Of a stretch of 64,000 nt of DNA, positions 1-9,206 are shown one piece after another. The notes beneath the pieces were generated by a model. It saw nothing but the letters and a program-made list of their open reading frames with translations, did no database searches and had not been told where the DNA came from. This DNA comes from Rhodoferax ferrireducens T118 (GTDB lineage: Bacteria; Pseudomonadota; Gammaproteobacteria; Burkholderiales; Burkholderiaceae_C): the NCBI RefSeq assembly GCF_000013605.1, contig NC_007908.1:1550001-1614000 (forward strand), read 5' to 3'. The translations under genes and the position numbers were made by a program. Positions within the stretch are counted from its first letter, which is position 1, and the number at the start of each line of letters is the position of its first letter.

Positions 1-578
1 GGTTGGGACGAGGCAGTTTTGATCGTCTTTCTGGCATGGCTCGGCGCAACACGCCGGTTGACGCCGAATGGCGCGAATTGCGCTACATGATTTTTGACCT
101 GCCTGGTGCAAGCGACACTTTTGCCCTGCGCGTCCAGCGCCTGAATCAGGTGGTGGCCAATGCCCGCCAGCCGTGGCTGCAGGTGGTGGTTCAACAGCGC
201 GTGCCGGATGCTGCCGCGCTGCAGGCTTTGTTGCAGCAGACAGTGCAAAATGGCGGCGAAGGACTGGTCTTGCACCGCACCAATGCCCTCTGGTCGCCCG
301 GTCGCAGCGATGTGCTGCTGAAACTCAAACCGATGCCCGACGAAGAGGCGCGCGTGGTGGCGCACCTGCCCGGCAGAGGCCGCAATCAAGGGCGCATGGG
401 CGCCTTGCTGCTGGAGATGTCCAACGGCCAGCGGTTTGCCTTGGGCACTGGCTTTGCAGACGCCCAGCGCGCCGACCCACCGCCGGTGGGATCGTTGGTG
501 ACCTACCGCTACCGCGATCGCACCCCCAAGGGCTTGCCGCGTTTTGCCTCCTTCTTAAGGGTAAGGGCGCCGGAATAG
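1..578 (+). CDS. ATP-dependent DNA ligase, C-terminal part
   Basis: This gene enters from the left edge, so its start and the active-site lysine motif are not visible. The visible 191 residues begin in ligase motif III (GRGSFDRLSG). They continue with a motif IIIa-like segment (MIFDLPG, about 29-35), motif IV (GEGLVLHR, about 85-92) and motif V (LLKLKP, about 105-110), followed by an OB-fold-like tail. These motifs identify an ATP-dependent nick-sealing ligase of the small bacterial type, not the NAD-dependent LigA. Some members of this type are exported, but the N-terminus is out of view, so its location cannot be judged. The next gene lies on the other strand. Confidence 0.85.
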   Translation, partial: LGRGSFDRLSGMARRNTPVDAEWRELRYMIFDLPGASDTFALRVQRLNQVVANARQPWLQVVVQQRVPDAAALQALLQQTVQNGGEGLVLHRTNALWSPGRSDVLLKLKPMPDEEARVVAHLPGRGRNQGRMGALLLEMSNGQRFALGTGFADAQRADPPPVGSLVTYRYRDRTPKGLPRFASFLRVRAPE

Positions 579-615
579 CTTGCTGGCCAAATTCAATAGC
601 CATCGGCCACACACC

Positions 616-650
616 CTGCATCCCCCAGCCGAACCAATGCAGAACCCCAA
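616..650 (+). repeat. short dispersed repeat, copy 1 of 4
   Basis: The core CCGAACCAATGCAG recurs at 10139, 11464 and 14424. This copy and the one at 14410 share a longer stretch that starts with CTGCAT and ends with ATGCAG, so each can fold into a small hairpin. It lies in the 158-base gap after the ligase gene. Confidence 0.6.
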
Positions 651-736
651 GAGTTAAAAAAAGACCTGGCCGGTCATGACGCAAGCACCTTCCTATGCAT
701 CAACGGGGGTACGGTTGCTGGCGATCGGTGCGATGC

Positions 737-946
737 CTACTTGTCACCGCCGAGCACAAACGTGACCTGCATGTTCACCCGATAGGCCGAGATGCGACCG
801 TCTTCAATGGAGACCTTTTGTTCCTTGATCCAAGCACCGCGCACGTTGGAGACGGTATCGCAAGCCCGGGTAATACCTTGGTTAATGGCATCCTCAAAAC
901 TGATTTTGCTGGTGGCGCTGACTTCAATGACTTTGGCGACGCTCAT
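737..946 (-). CDS. dodecin family flavin-binding protein
   Basis: This 69-residue protein matches the dodecin family in length and pattern: VAKVIEVSATS at the start, the helix EDAINQGITRA, then VRGAWIKEQKVSIEDGRI and a closing beta strand. Dodecins form hollow dodecamers that bind flavins (riboflavin or FMN), or coenzyme A in some members, and act as buffers or stores in the cytoplasm. A strong ribosome binding site (AAGGAG) sits 8 bases before the ATG. It appears to be a single-gene unit. Confidence 0.9.
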   Translation of the reverse strand: MSVAKVIEVSATSKISFEDAINQGITRACDTVSNVRGAWIKEQKVSIEDGRISAYRVNMQVTFVLGGDK

Positions 947-1159
947 GGCAAGACTCCTTAACGAGGGTTAAATAAGAGTTCATGCTAACAATAGCGGCTG
1001 TTTTTCGATGTAGGAATGTATCCCCCAACGCTGTCATCCTCGGGAGCATTTCTTTCATGCCTCTTGATGAGGAGGACGCAGCTCGGCGCTGGCTGGAGAC
1101 GGTTTGCTTGCCCGGCATCAAGGCTGGGGCCATCGGCCACCAACTGATGAGTTCGACAG

Positions 1160-1366
1160 TCAGGAGATTGGGGAACTCGCCTGAATCTGTTCTATCTTTG
1201 CCCTTGCTTGATGCAAAAGCTCGTTAAGCTCCAGTACCAACGCGTAGGGAGTCCCATGCGTTTCGTTGGCGAGTCGTCGTCCCATTTCTTGGACAACTGC
1301 GAGCAATTCTGAAATTTCTTCAACAGTTTCACGTCTCTCTTGCTCTTGTGAGTCATCGATTTGCAT
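1160..1366 (-). CDS. small hypothetical protein with coiled-coil character
   Basis: I do not recognise this 68-residue protein. The chosen ATG starts at MQIDDSQEQERRE and is preceded by AGAGG about 10 bases upstream. An upstream in-frame extension is compositionally unlike the rest and was left out. The protein is acidic and rich in Glu, Leu and Ala (EEISELLAVVQEMGRRL, LVLELNELLHQARAKIEQI), suggesting two amphipathic helices. No signal peptide or membrane segment is visible. The 213 bases between this gene and dodecin hold nothing I can support. Confidence 0.5.
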   Translation of the reverse strand: MQIDDSQEQERRETVEEISELLAVVQEMGRRLANETHGTPYALVLELNELLHQARAKIEQIQASSPIS

Positions 1367-1611
1367 AAGGATAGACCTCTGTGAATTGAGTAATTTCGCT
1401 GCCCCGTTTGAGTAACACAGGGGGGCGATCAATTTGAAATCGTAGACTAATCGACATATGGACGTTTGTCCAGTTCTGCACAAGGGCCAAGTGAGAAGTG
1501 TCAGGTTGCTAACGCGTAAAGTCTTGTAAGCAAAATTTGCCGTCGTCATCACATGGCTTTTGCATTGCGTTGAGCATATGAGGCTTATACCTGGCCTTTA
1601 AGGAGTTTCAA

Positions 1612-1956
1612 ATGAAGAAGTTTTCCCTCTCCCTCGTTGGCGCCTCTGCGCTACTGGCGTTCGCCACCATGCTTCCGGCCCATGCCGCCGTTGATGTGGA
1701 CGCGGCTCAAGCCTTGTTCAAAAAGAATGAGTGCACCAAGTGCCATTCAGTGGACAAAACAAAATCAGGTCCGGCATTGAAAAAAATTGCACTCAAGTAC
1801 AAGGGCAAACCGGACGGACAAGAAAAAGTCATCCAGCAAATCACGACTGCACCCAAGGTCAAGACGGAAGATGGAACCGAGGAAGAACACAAGGTTATCA
1901 ACACCAAGGACCCGGTAGCCCTCAAGAATCTGGCCGACTGGATTTTGTCGCAATAG
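1612..1956 (+). CDS. periplasmic class I-like cytochrome c
   Basis: A Sec signal peptide (residues 1 to about 25, ending PAHAA) precedes a small single-heme domain with the heme attachment motif CTKCH at 41-45. The C-terminal helix (LKNLADWILS) is typical of small class I cytochromes. The mature protein contains no methionine, so the usual Met axial ligand is absent; His93 in the segment EEEHKVI is the obvious substitute. It is probably a periplasmic electron carrier or a gas- or redox-sensing heme protein. AAGGAG lies 7 bases before the ATG. The 245 bases upstream hold no other gene and presumably carry the promoter. Confidence 0.85.
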   Translation: MKKFSLSLVGASALLAFATMLPAHAAVDVDAAQALFKKNECTKCHSVDKTKSGPALKKIALKYKGKPDGQEKVIQQITTAPKVKTEDGTEEEHKVINTKDPVALKNLADWILSQ

Positions 1957-2215
1957 ATCTATTCGCTGACGAATTCACAAGCAGCAACAGGAAAATCCAG
2001 CACTGCGCCTGGCGTGGCAGGCAGTTTTACAGCCATGAGTTTCAAAGCGATCTTTACCTTCTTGGCGCCTCAGGGCCTTCTGTCCCACACGCTATCGCCG
2101 CAACGGTACAGTAGACGTCTGGCTTACTTGGTACGGCAGCGCACAGACCTGCGGTGGGGCGCTGTCACATCATGCAAAGTGTGTACTTTTTTGACTCAAC
2201 AGCATTGGAAATATC

Positions 2216-2371
2216 ATGAACCTTCACCTCAGTCTGACACCCCTGATCTCGCTTATTGCAGGGATTCTCATATTGGTCATGCCCAAGCTCTTGAATTTCA
2301 TTGTGGCCATTTACCTGATCATGATCGGACTAATCGGCTTGTTTGGTGCCGGGGCGCTTCACCTCAAATAA
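2216..2371 (+). CDS. DUF3096 family small membrane protein
   Basis: This 51-residue frame encodes two adjacent hydrophobic helices (LISLIAGILILVMPKLLNF and IVAIYLIMIGLIGLFG). This is the complete, characteristic form of DUF3096 proteins, whose function is unknown. The N-terminal helix, the Pro-Lys-Leu turn and the second helix ending in Gly-rich residues all match what I know of the family. GGAAAT precedes the ATG by about 5 bases. It would sit in the inner membrane. Confidence 0.75.
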   Translation: MNLHLSLTPLISLIAGILILVMPKLLNFIVAIYLIMIGLIGLFGAGALHLK

Positions 2372-2469
2372 AGTCGTCGGAAAGGCTGTGTTGGCGGGCC
2401 AGGGCAAGCATGGGCAGAAGTTCGCGTCGGCTGGCCGGCTGGCTATGTGTTTGATCACAGGTATTGACA

Positions 2470-2913
2470 ATGAAAACGCGGATTGTCATTGCCATGTTGT
2501 TGGCAACGGCCTGTTTGGCTGCTTGCTCTCATGAGCCAATACCAAAAGCCAGTGTGCAGGTGTGCAATGATGTGATGCGGGACTACGATGCCGCTGTCCG
2601 TGGTGGCAATGTCGAGGCGACTGCGGCTGCCAAGACTCGGGTTCTTCAAGCGTGTTATAGGCGGTCAGACAGGACACCGACTTTGCAGGAACCCATTTCA
2701 ATCGGAGCAGAGCGCAAAGCCGCTGCGCCGGTGAAGGCGGCGCCTGCGGCCCCAACGATTGCAGTTCCCAGCGCGCCGAGCGTGCTGACGACATGTGATC
2801 CAGGTGGCTGCTGGGACAATCTCGGGAACCGCTACAACGGCACGGGCGCGACTCTGATTGGCCCCGCTGGAAGACCCTGCATCCGCATCGGTGACTGGAT
2901 CGAGTGTCGCTGA
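2470..2913 (+). CDS. putative lipoprotein with C-terminal cysteine-rich module
   Basis: The 147-residue protein starts with a lipoprotein signal ending LAAC (lipidated Cys at about 18). A helical segment of about 60 residues and an Ala/Pro-rich linker follow. The C-terminal module contains CDPGGCWDNLGNRYNGTG and a final pair of cysteines (RPCIRIGDWIECR), likely two disulfides. Similar CDxxGCWD...RY modules occur in small secreted proteins of unknown role in betaproteobacteria. The ATG at 2470 was preferred to an in-frame TTG two codons earlier. Confidence 0.7.
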   Translation: MKTRIVIAMLLATACLAACSHEPIPKASVQVCNDVMRDYDAAVRGGNVEATAAAKTRVLQACYRRSDRTPTLQEPISIGAERKAAAPVKAAPAAPTIAVPSAPSVLTTCDPGGCWDNLGNRYNGTGATLIGPAGRPCIRIGDWIECR

Positions 2914-3179
2914 GCAAGCCATGGATTTTTGCGTGAGTTGTCATGGACTTGAACCAAAAAAACCTCCTGACTGTTGGCTTCTGCAAGCTGAGTAGAGGTC
3001 CAGCCCGAATGTTTCTTTTGGAACTAAGGGTAAACCCTACTGTTGAACGCCACAGTTGGCGGGTTAGCGACGGGTACGTACGATCGGCGACGTTTCCGCC
3101 TTGCCGTACGCCGATTGGTTGTGCCCGCGAAGAAGGCGAATGACCAACCTTTTTTATAAACCCGTTCAAGGCCAAAGTC

Positions 3180-4526
3180 ATGTCAAAGACATCAGCGCGC
3201 AAGCCACTTTACAAGTCACTCTATGCACAGGTCATATTCGCCGTCACCATCGGCGTGTTGCTGGGGCACTTCTATCCTCAGTTGGGTACCCAGATGAAAC
3301 CTTTGGGCGACGGTTTCATCAAGTTGATCAAAATGATCATCGCGCCAATCATTTTTTGTACCGTCGTGGTCGGCATTGCCGGCATGGAAGACATGAAGAA
3401 GGTGGGTAAGACAGGTGGTCTGGCTCTCCTCTATTTCGAAGTGATGTCTACATTGGCCTTGGTGGTTGGTTTACTCGTCGTCAACGTATTGCAACCTGGC
3501 ACGGGAATGCATGTGGATCCGATGTCACTGGACACCAAAGGAATTGCCGCTTACACGGCGCCCGGGAAGATGCAGGGTTCTGTGGATTTCCTGCTCAATG
3601 TCATTCCATCCTCGGTGGTTGACGCATTTGCCAAGGGTGAGATCCTTCAGGTCTTGTTGTTCTCCGTATTGTTTGGCTTCGCGCTGCACAAGTTCGGCGG
3701 CCGCGGCACGATGGTGTTTGATTTCATTGAGAAGTTTTCCCACGTGTTATTCGACATCGTCGGCATCATCATGAAGGTCGCTCCGATTGGTGCCTTTGGT
3801 GCCATGGCGTTCACGATCGGGAAATACGGTCTGGGTTCGCTGTTTTCTTTGGGCAAACTCATGGGCGCGTTTTACTTGACCTGCCTGATCTTTGTTTTCG
3901 GGGTATTGGGCATCGTTAGTCGTTTAAATGGTTTCAGCGTGTTCAAGTTTGTGCGCTATATCAAGGAAGAATTATTGATCGTGTTGGGCACCTCGTCTTC
4001 AGAATCGGTGTTGCCACGCATGATGGAAAAGATGGAGAACTTGGGTGCGCGCAAGTCGGTGGTCGGGTTGGTGATTCCAACCGGCTACTCCTTCAATCTG
4101 GACGGCACCTCGATTTACCTGACCATGGCAGCGGTTTTCATCGCCCAAGCCACGGACACGCCGATGACGCTGATGCAGCAAGTGACCCTGTTGGCCGTGC
4201 TGCTGCTGACCTCCAAGGGCGCAGCAGGTGTCACAGGCAGCGGGTTTATTGTGCTCGCGGCCACCTTGTCCGCAGTGGGGGGCGTACCAGTGGCGGGTTT
4301 GGCACTTATTCTTGGAATTGACCGCTTTATGTCTGAGGCGCGGGCGTTGACCAACTTGGTGGGTAACGGTGTGGCAACGCTGGTGGTGGCGAAATGGACA
4401 GGGGATCTGGACATGACCCGCTTGCACCAGGGGCTGGATAACCCAACGACGCGGGAGTCGCAGGAGCCGGAGGCCATTTTGGACTTGCAGGTCACGCACA
4501 TGGATGTGATGAAGGCCAAGAACTGA
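3180..4526 (+). CDS. dctA: C4-dicarboxylate transporter DctA
   Basis: The 448-residue inner-membrane protein is full length for DctA of the DAACS (glutamate/aspartate symporter) family, which takes up succinate, fumarate and malate with protons or sodium. Seen in sequence are the N-terminal helix ending [10 protein letters not shown], the serine-rich re-entrant loop ([13 protein letters not shown]), and the substrate and cation site region [15 protein letters not shown]. The late helix carries [14 protein letters not shown]. The 266-base gap upstream has no other gene. It appears to be a single gene, and no dctB/dctD-type regulators sit beside it. Confidence 0.95.
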   Translation: MSKTSARKPLYKSLYAQVIFAVTIGVLLGHFYPQLGTQMKPLGDGFIKLIKMIIAPIIFCTVVVGIAGMEDMKKVGKTGGLALLYFEVMSTLALVVGLLVVNVLQPGTGMHVDPMSLDTKGIAAYTAPGKMQGSVDFLLNVIPSSVVDAFAKGEILQVLLFSVLFGFALHKFGGRGTMVFDFIEKFSHVLFDIVGIIMKVAPIGAFGAMAFTIGKYGLGSLFSLGKLMGAFYLTCLIFVFGVLGIVSRLNGFSVFKFVRYIKEELLIVLGTSSSESVLPRMMEKMENLGARKSVVGLVIPTGYSFNLDGTSIYLTMAAVFIAQATDTPMTLMQQVTLLAVLLLTSKGAAGVTGSGFIVLAATLSAVGGVPVAGLALILGIDRFMSEARALTNLVGNGVATLVVAKWTGDLDMTRLHQGLDNPTTRESQEPEAILDLQVTHMDVMKAKN

Positions 4527-4717
4527 AACGGTTCAGTCTATGCCGAATGAGGGCAGTTCCCGATGCTGTCGCGACCTGTTTTCAGGACCTGTAGGTGACT
4601 TTTGATAATGAAGAGAGTGGCGCGATACTGGGCGATCACAACCCATAACATTCGCACCAGGCCGTCAGCCAAGTTCTGCGCCAAGGCGTCATAGTTATGT
4701 AACTGTTTGGGAGCTTT

Positions 4718-5206
4718 ATGGCTCATGAATCCAGATTGACGCGAGAATTACGCGCTTTGCTCAACGCCCAGCGGGTGGCCGCATTGGGAACAGTTGGCGA
4801 TGATGGTGCGCCATTTGTATCGATGGTTCCCTATGCCATCGAGCAGCACCTTTGCTGCCTGGTCATCCATGTCAGCGGCTTGGCAGCCCATACGCGCAAC
4901 TTGCAAGCCAGGGAGCCGGTATCGCTATTGGTCATGAAGTCCGAGGTGCCTGGTGAGCCGGTGCATGCATTGCCGCGAGTTACCTTGGAAGGGCAGGCCA
5001 AGATGCTGGAGCGGGGGAGTCTTGATTGGCAGGCTTGCCGCGACGCTTACATCACTAGATTTCCTGACGCCGAGCCCATGACCCAGCTTGGTGATTTCAT
5101 GTTTGTAGCTATTCAAGTGACTGGCGCCCGCCAGATCGCTGGCTTCGGCGTCGCGCGCTCAATTGACGCGGAAGAAGTCAGACTCGCTTTGGGGTCAAAG
5201 GGGTGA
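4718..5206 (+). CDS. pyridoxamine 5'-phosphate oxidase-like FMN-binding protein
   Basis: The 162-residue protein has the split-barrel flavin-binding fold of the PNPOx-like superfamily. Its N-terminus LLNAQRVAALGTVGDDGAPF is typical, followed by FVSMVPYAI, a strand with LVIHVSGLAAHTRNL and a later VTLEGQAKML strand. The pattern most resembles the HugZ-like heme-utilisation or general stress subgroup rather than true pyridoxamine oxidase. The HugZ C-terminal dimerisation extension is missing, so heme breakdown cannot be claimed. The 191 bases upstream are non-coding. Confidence 0.75.
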   Translation: MAHESRLTRELRALLNAQRVAALGTVGDDGAPFVSMVPYAIEQHLCCLVIHVSGLAAHTRNLQAREPVSLLVMKSEVPGEPVHALPRVTLEGQAKMLERGSLDWQACRDAYITRFPDAEPMTQLGDFMFVAIQVTGARQIAGFGVARSIDAEEVRLALGSKG

Positions 5207-5300
5207 CCCAAGAGTCTGTTAGCGGCGGTCGCTGCTGTAGCCTCTGAGAAAGGCGGATGGCCAGTAGTCGGTAACCCACAGTTCAACCGGGAGTACATCA

Positions 5301-5591
5301 ATGCTACGCGTTTCGGACAAGCGACCATGCCGACTGGAGGACCTGCCTAATATTGGCAAAGCCATTGCGGGCGACCTGCGATCCGTGGGTATTCTTAATC
5401 CTGAACAATTGGCAGAGCATGAACCCCTTGAAACCTTTCAGGCGTTGGAGCCTGTCATGGGGCATCGTCACGACCCCTGCGTTTTGTATGCGCTGATGGC
5501 GGTAGCACACTATCTAAAATGTGGCGAAGCCCTTCCTTGGTGGAAATTCACGACACGTGGCAAGGAATTGCTGCAATCAACAAGAAATTGA
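5301..5591 (+). CDS. helix-hairpin-helix protein of the Cdd1 / 'mitomycin resistance' family
   Basis: The 96-residue protein shows the family core LEDLPNIGKAIAGDLRSVGI (a helix-hairpin-helix motif). It continues with HEPLETFQALE, the conserved GHRHDPCVLYALMAVAHYL and the aromatic patch LPWWKFT. Proteins of this family are often labelled pathogenicity-locus Cdd1 or mitomycin resistance proteins, but their real role is unknown. The HhH motif suggests non-specific DNA contact or a protein interface. Confidence 0.75.
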   Translation: MLRVSDKRPCRLEDLPNIGKAIAGDLRSVGILNPEQLAEHEPLETFQALEPVMGHRHDPCVLYALMAVAHYLKCGEALPWWKFTTRGKELLQSTRN

Positions 5592-5669
5592 AGATCCACC
5601 TTCAATATTTCAGCGATTTTGATTTCCGGGTGAAAGACCCCGGAGCTCCCTAAAAGCCGGTCTGCTAGG

Positions 5670-6482
5670 GTGTGCGTGGACGGCTGTCTCTACAATTTGC
5701 AAATGCTATCCCTGCGTACTTCCGTCATTTGTCCGCTGCTGGCCCAGGATGCTCTTGAGAAAGTGCAAGGCGTACTGGCCCTGAGTCTTGAACTTCCCAT
5801 CGACACTGAGTCTGACATCCCGCCCCCGGTTGGCATTCCGGGTCGTCCAGCCAGACCAAGACTGGTTCTACCTGCCGCCATCAAGCATGCCCCCCTCAAG
5901 ACCACTGAAGGGCGTGCGGCCTTGCTTCACGCGATTGCGCATATTGAGCTCAATGCCATTGATTTAGCCCTGGACATTGTTTGGCGTTTTTCAGGAATGC
6001 CAGCGCAGTTTTACCGCGATTGGGTGTCAATCGCCAAGGAAGAAGCGACGCATTTCACGCTCCTTCGCAACCACTTGTTCAGTCTTGGTTTTGACTACGG
6101 TGACTTCGACGCCCACAACACCTTGTGGGAAATGGCGGAAAAGACGAAGGGCGATATTCTGGCGAGGATCGCACTGGTGCCGAGAACCCTTGAGGCTCGC
6201 GGCCTTGATGCTTCACCAGCAGTTAAAAATAAACTGGTGAGTGTTGGCGACAAAAAAGCGGGTGAAATTCTGGATGTCATTCTGAAAGATGAGATCGGTC
6301 ATGTTTTCGCTGGCAACCATTGGTATCGCTGGCTTTGCAGTCAGCGAGGTCTCGACCCCATCAGTACCTATGTGGATTTGACCAGGAAATACGATGTGCC
6401 CAAGCTACGTCCACCGTTCAACTTTGAAGCGCGTCGTCTCGCTGGTTTTGATGAGGTTGAACTGCTTGGGCTTGGGTCCTAG
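5670..6482 (+). CDS. DUF455 ferritin-like domain protein
   Basis: The 270-residue protein belongs to the DUF455 group with a ferritin-like four-helix bundle. Likely di-iron ligands are visible in HAIAHIELNAIDLALD, in the EEATH segment (EExxH) and in KDEIGHVFAGNHW (DExxHV). The start is uncertain: a GTG at 5670 opens the frame, and an ATG at 5703 would give a 259-residue product. Neither has a strong ribosome binding site. The function of the family is not established; an oxidase or hydroxylase role is possible. Confidence 0.75.
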   Translation: MCVDGCLYNLQMLSLRTSVICPLLAQDALEKVQGVLALSLELPIDTESDIPPPVGIPGRPARPRLVLPAAIKHAPLKTTEGRAALLHAIAHIELNAIDLALDIVWRFSGMPAQFYRDWVSIAKEEATHFTLLRNHLFSLGFDYGDFDAHNTLWEMAEKTKGDILARIALVPRTLEARGLDASPAVKNKLVSVGDKKAGEILDVILKDEIGHVFAGNHWYRWLCSQRGLDPISTYVDLTRKYDVPKLRPPFNFEARRLAGFDEVELLGLGS

Positions 6483-6545
6483 GTTCTAAGTCTGCTTTAA
6501 AAACGTGAATGAGGCGTTTCAAATAATTTAAATCGGAGAATCCGT

Positions 6546-7523
6546 ATGCTTCGCTGGCTGGACATGATGGCCGCGCGACAACCGTTACGGCGCGTCGCGC
6601 TGGACGTAGGCATGCATGCGGCTGCCGGTATGGTCGACTTTCTGCCGCAGATGAAAGAGCGCCTGGCCACCTGTACGCTGATTGAGGACGTTGAATATGC
6701 CCGCCATGGCGACGTCACTCTGCGGCTGGATATCCTGCAGCCGCAAGGGCTTGGCCCGCATCCGGTGTTGATTTATTTGCACGGCGGCGCATTTGCCATC
6801 GGCTCCAAGCGAACCCATCGAGCACTCGCCGCTGCCTATGCTTCGCGGGGCTATCTGGTGTGCAATATCGACTATCGGCTGGCGCCGCAATTTCCGTTTC
6901 CTGCCGCGCTTGAAGATGCCTGCGCCGCCTGGCTGTGGGTGGCAGACCATGTCGGGAACTATGGTGGCGATAGGCAGGAGATGGGGCTGGCCGGTGAGTC
7001 GGCCGGTGCCAATCTGGCCCTTGCCATCACGCTGGCATGCTGTACCCGTCGACCGGAGCCATTTGCCGCACCGTTATTTGAACGCGGCCTGCGCCCGGTC
7101 GTGACGCTGCTGTACTACGGCTTTTTGCAAGCCAGCATGCCGCAGCGCTACCGTCGTTCGGGGGTGTCGGTATTCGCAGCCAGTATCGCGACAGACGCGG
7201 CGCGTTCTTACCTGGGTAAATCCGCCAACCATCCCGCTGCGGAACACGCCCTGGCTGACCCGTTGTGTGTGATCGAAGCGATGGCGGTGGCACCCACTCT
7301 GCCGTCTGTTTTTATAGCCGCGGGCCTGGATGACCCGGTTGCGGCCGACTCCCAACGCCTTGAACAGGCGCTGCAGCGGCTGCAGTTAGCCCACAGTGCG
7401 CACTATTACCCTGGCGAAACTCACGGTTTTCATGTGATGTTCTGGCGGGAGCAGGCCGTTCGATGCTGGCGCGACAGTTTTGAGTTCCTGCGGCGCTATC
7501 TGCCCATCCCGGTCGTTGTCTAG
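6546..7523 (+). CDS. alpha/beta hydrolase of the hormone-sensitive lipase family
   Basis: The 325-residue esterase has the family IV oxyanion-hole motif HGG at 79-81 and the nucleophile elbow GESAG at 150-154 with Ser152. The acid is Asp262 or Asp263 (AAGLDDP) and the catalytic His is His293 (GETHGFH). It should hydrolyse short to medium acyl esters in the cytoplasm. GGAGA lies just upstream of the ATG. The substrate cannot be read from context. A short GC-rich hairpin follows the stop codon. Confidence 0.85.
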   Translation: MLRWLDMMAARQPLRRVALDVGMHAAAGMVDFLPQMKERLATCTLIEDVEYARHGDVTLRLDILQPQGLGPHPVLIYLHGGAFAIGSKRTHRALAAAYASRGYLVCNIDYRLAPQFPFPAALEDACAAWLWVADHVGNYGGDRQEMGLAGESAGANLALAITLACCTRRPEPFAAPLFERGLRPVVTLLYYGFLQASMPQRYRRSGVSVFAASIATDAARSYLGKSANHPAAEHALADPLCVIEAMAVAPTLPSVFIAAGLDDPVAADSQRLEQALQRLQLAHSAHYYPGETHGFHVMFWREQAVRCWRDSFEFLRRYLPIPVVV

Positions 7524-7542
7524 GCTGCCTCATGGGGCAGCC
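7523..7542 (+). terminator. hairpin after the esterase gene, possible terminator
   Basis: GGCTGCC and GGCAGCC form a 7-bp stem with a 6-base loop that begins in the stop codon of the esterase gene. No T-run follows, so intrinsic termination is uncertain. Confidence 0.3.
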
Positions 7543-7669
7543 GTCGGTCAGTCAGCAACCCAGTCTTGCCAGTCACGGTTCGGCCAGCCAGATATCCACT
7601 GAGCGCACTCGACAGGGGTTGCCACACTTCTCAACGAGTTGGCTAACGCCATGTGAAATTTGCTGGGCA

Positions 7670-8437
7670 CTAGCCACCTCTAGCCAACTCCTCAAGACGC
7701 TTCGTGAAGTCCCGGATTCGACCTGCATTGGTGCCAATGTCGCTGACGCCAATGCGCGAGAGGGAGCGAATGTCCACCGTGCTGTTTGCTCCGTCCGGTG
7801 ACACACGAATGACAACATCATCTTTGAATCCGAAGAGCAGGGTGGTCGCAGTGGCTTCAATTCGCAGACTGTTGGGGTCAGTTGCAATAATGTCCCATTT
7901 CATCGCTTGTGCTACCTGATTGACCAGCCTGAAGGCCGCAACCGGTGACTTTTGCAGGTGAATTGACGAAATGTCAGGGTAAGCTGCACGTTGAAGCGGC
8001 GCGACTTTGGGGTCATATCGAGCCGGATTTTTGGCGTCTTTCCGCAGTGCAAGCACGGCTACAAATTCGGGAGGACGCTCAAGGTCGGTGCTGATGTCGT
8101 GAATGCGCGGCAGGTTATTGGCCTTGGCGCCATAGAAAGCAGCAGGAGCCGCAGTCAGGCAGCAGATGAATGCCCCCGCAAGAAACCTGCAAGCCATCGC
8201 GAGGCCGTGCTTGCGGTAGGCAAAGACTGCACACAGAAGTGCCAGCACAACCCCAGAACCAGCGGCAATACCGCTCCAGGCGATGACCCTGATTCCTTCA
8301 CCTAGACCCCACCAGTCCATACGATATCCGGGTCCGGCAATCAATGCCGCGAGTCCCGCGGACCCACCTAAAAAAATCAGGCTCCAGGAGGCTTGAAGCC
8401 ACCTTCGGGTTGTCAAGGTGTTGGAGCTAATGAGCAT
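7670..8437 (-). CDS. DUF1499 domain membrane protein
   Basis: The 255-residue protein has three hydrophobic segments in the first 105 residues (about 15-33, 50-70 and 80-103). A soluble DUF1499 domain follows, starting PRIHDISTDLERPPEFV and ending with the DIRSLSRIGVSDIGTNAGRI segment, both hallmarks of this family. Family function is unknown; the layout suggests an inner-membrane anchor with the domain outside or inside the membrane. AAGGAA is found 6 bases before the ATG. Confidence 0.8.
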   Translation of the reverse strand: MLISSNTLTTRRWLQASWSLIFLGGSAGLAALIAGPGYRMDWWGLGEGIRVIAWSGIAAGSGVVLALLCAVFAYRKHGLAMACRFLAGAFICCLTAAPAAFYGAKANNLPRIHDISTDLERPPEFVAVLALRKDAKNPARYDPKVAPLQRAAYPDISSIHLQKSPVAAFRLVNQVAQAMKWDIIATDPNSLRIEATATTLLFGFKDDVVIRVSPDGANSTVDIRSLSRIGVSDIGTNAGRIRDFTKRLEELARGG

Positions 8438-8691
8438 GAAATTTCCTTCGGCATATGGTTTATCAGCATAAGGCTACTGGAATGCAAAGTTTACAAATGC
8501 GCCGAGTTCTATTTACCTGGTCGCCAGCGTGGACAACGGCTTGGGGTTGAGCAAGTCGTGCTGGAACCCTTTGTGTGTTGCCGCACAGACAATTGGTCAC
8601 GCCTTGTGGCACCCTCAAGTCGCATGGTGCATGGCAGAGTTGCGCTCTGCCAGGTGTTCGCCATGTTTAAACACAGACTTGAAAGTTACCA

Positions 8692-9069
8692 ATGACTACT
8701 ACCCACAATCTCAGCAAAATCTCGCGCCACGCAATCTCCGTTGCAACCACGCTCTTCGTCGCTGCGCTTTTTCTCAGCGTGGACATGTCGCAAGCTGCGT
8801 CCGATGATGCCGCCGTCGCACCATCCAATGCCGTCAGCAAAGCTGAACGGGCCGTGTCCGATAGCTGGATCACTACCAAAGTGAAGTCAGAAATCCTCGC
8901 AAACAGCGTGTCCAAGGCATTCAAAGTGAGTGTAAAAACCAAGCGCGGTGTGGTTTCACTCAAGGGTAAATTACCCAGCCAAGATGCCATTGACCTCGTT
9001 AAATCGATTGCTGAAAAGGTAAAGGGCGTCAAGAGTGTTGACGTGTCTGGCCTTGTGATCGGGAACTGA
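8692..9069 (+). CDS. periplasmic BON domain protein
   Basis: The 125-residue protein has a Sec signal peptide (residues 1 to about 36, ending SQAAS), then one BON domain from about 57 to 122. The domain shows the typical SDSWITTKVKSEIL helix, the VSVKTKRGVVSLKGKLPS strand pair and the terminal VKSVDVSGLVI strand. BON domains bind lipid or outer-membrane surfaces, as in OsmY-like stress proteins. It is transcribed away from the DUF1499 gene across a 254-base gap in which I see no other gene. Confidence 0.85.
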   Translation: MTTTHNLSKISRHAISVATTLFVAALFLSVDMSQAASDDAAVAPSNAVSKAERAVSDSWITTKVKSEILANSVSKAFKVSVKTKRGVVSLKGKLPSQDAIDLVKSIAEKVKGVKSVDVSGLVIGN

Positions 9070-9206
9070 AGAATGTCATTCAGTAGTTCTTGTTTCTTGG
9101 GGCAATCGGCAAACAACCGGCGCCATTAGGGAAACTTAGCTGCTCGTGCTGACTGAACAGGTACCCACGATTGTTCATGGCGCAGGCGGTTTATGCAACT
9201 GGGGAC

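Noticed and set aside
924..1227. Small frames on both strands between dodecin and the next gene
   Set aside because: They overlap each other, lack ribosome binding sites and have no recognisable motif.
4527..4717. FNR-like half site TTGATAATGAAG before the flavin-binding protein gene
   Set aside because: The second half does not match ATCAA, so the dyad is not supported.
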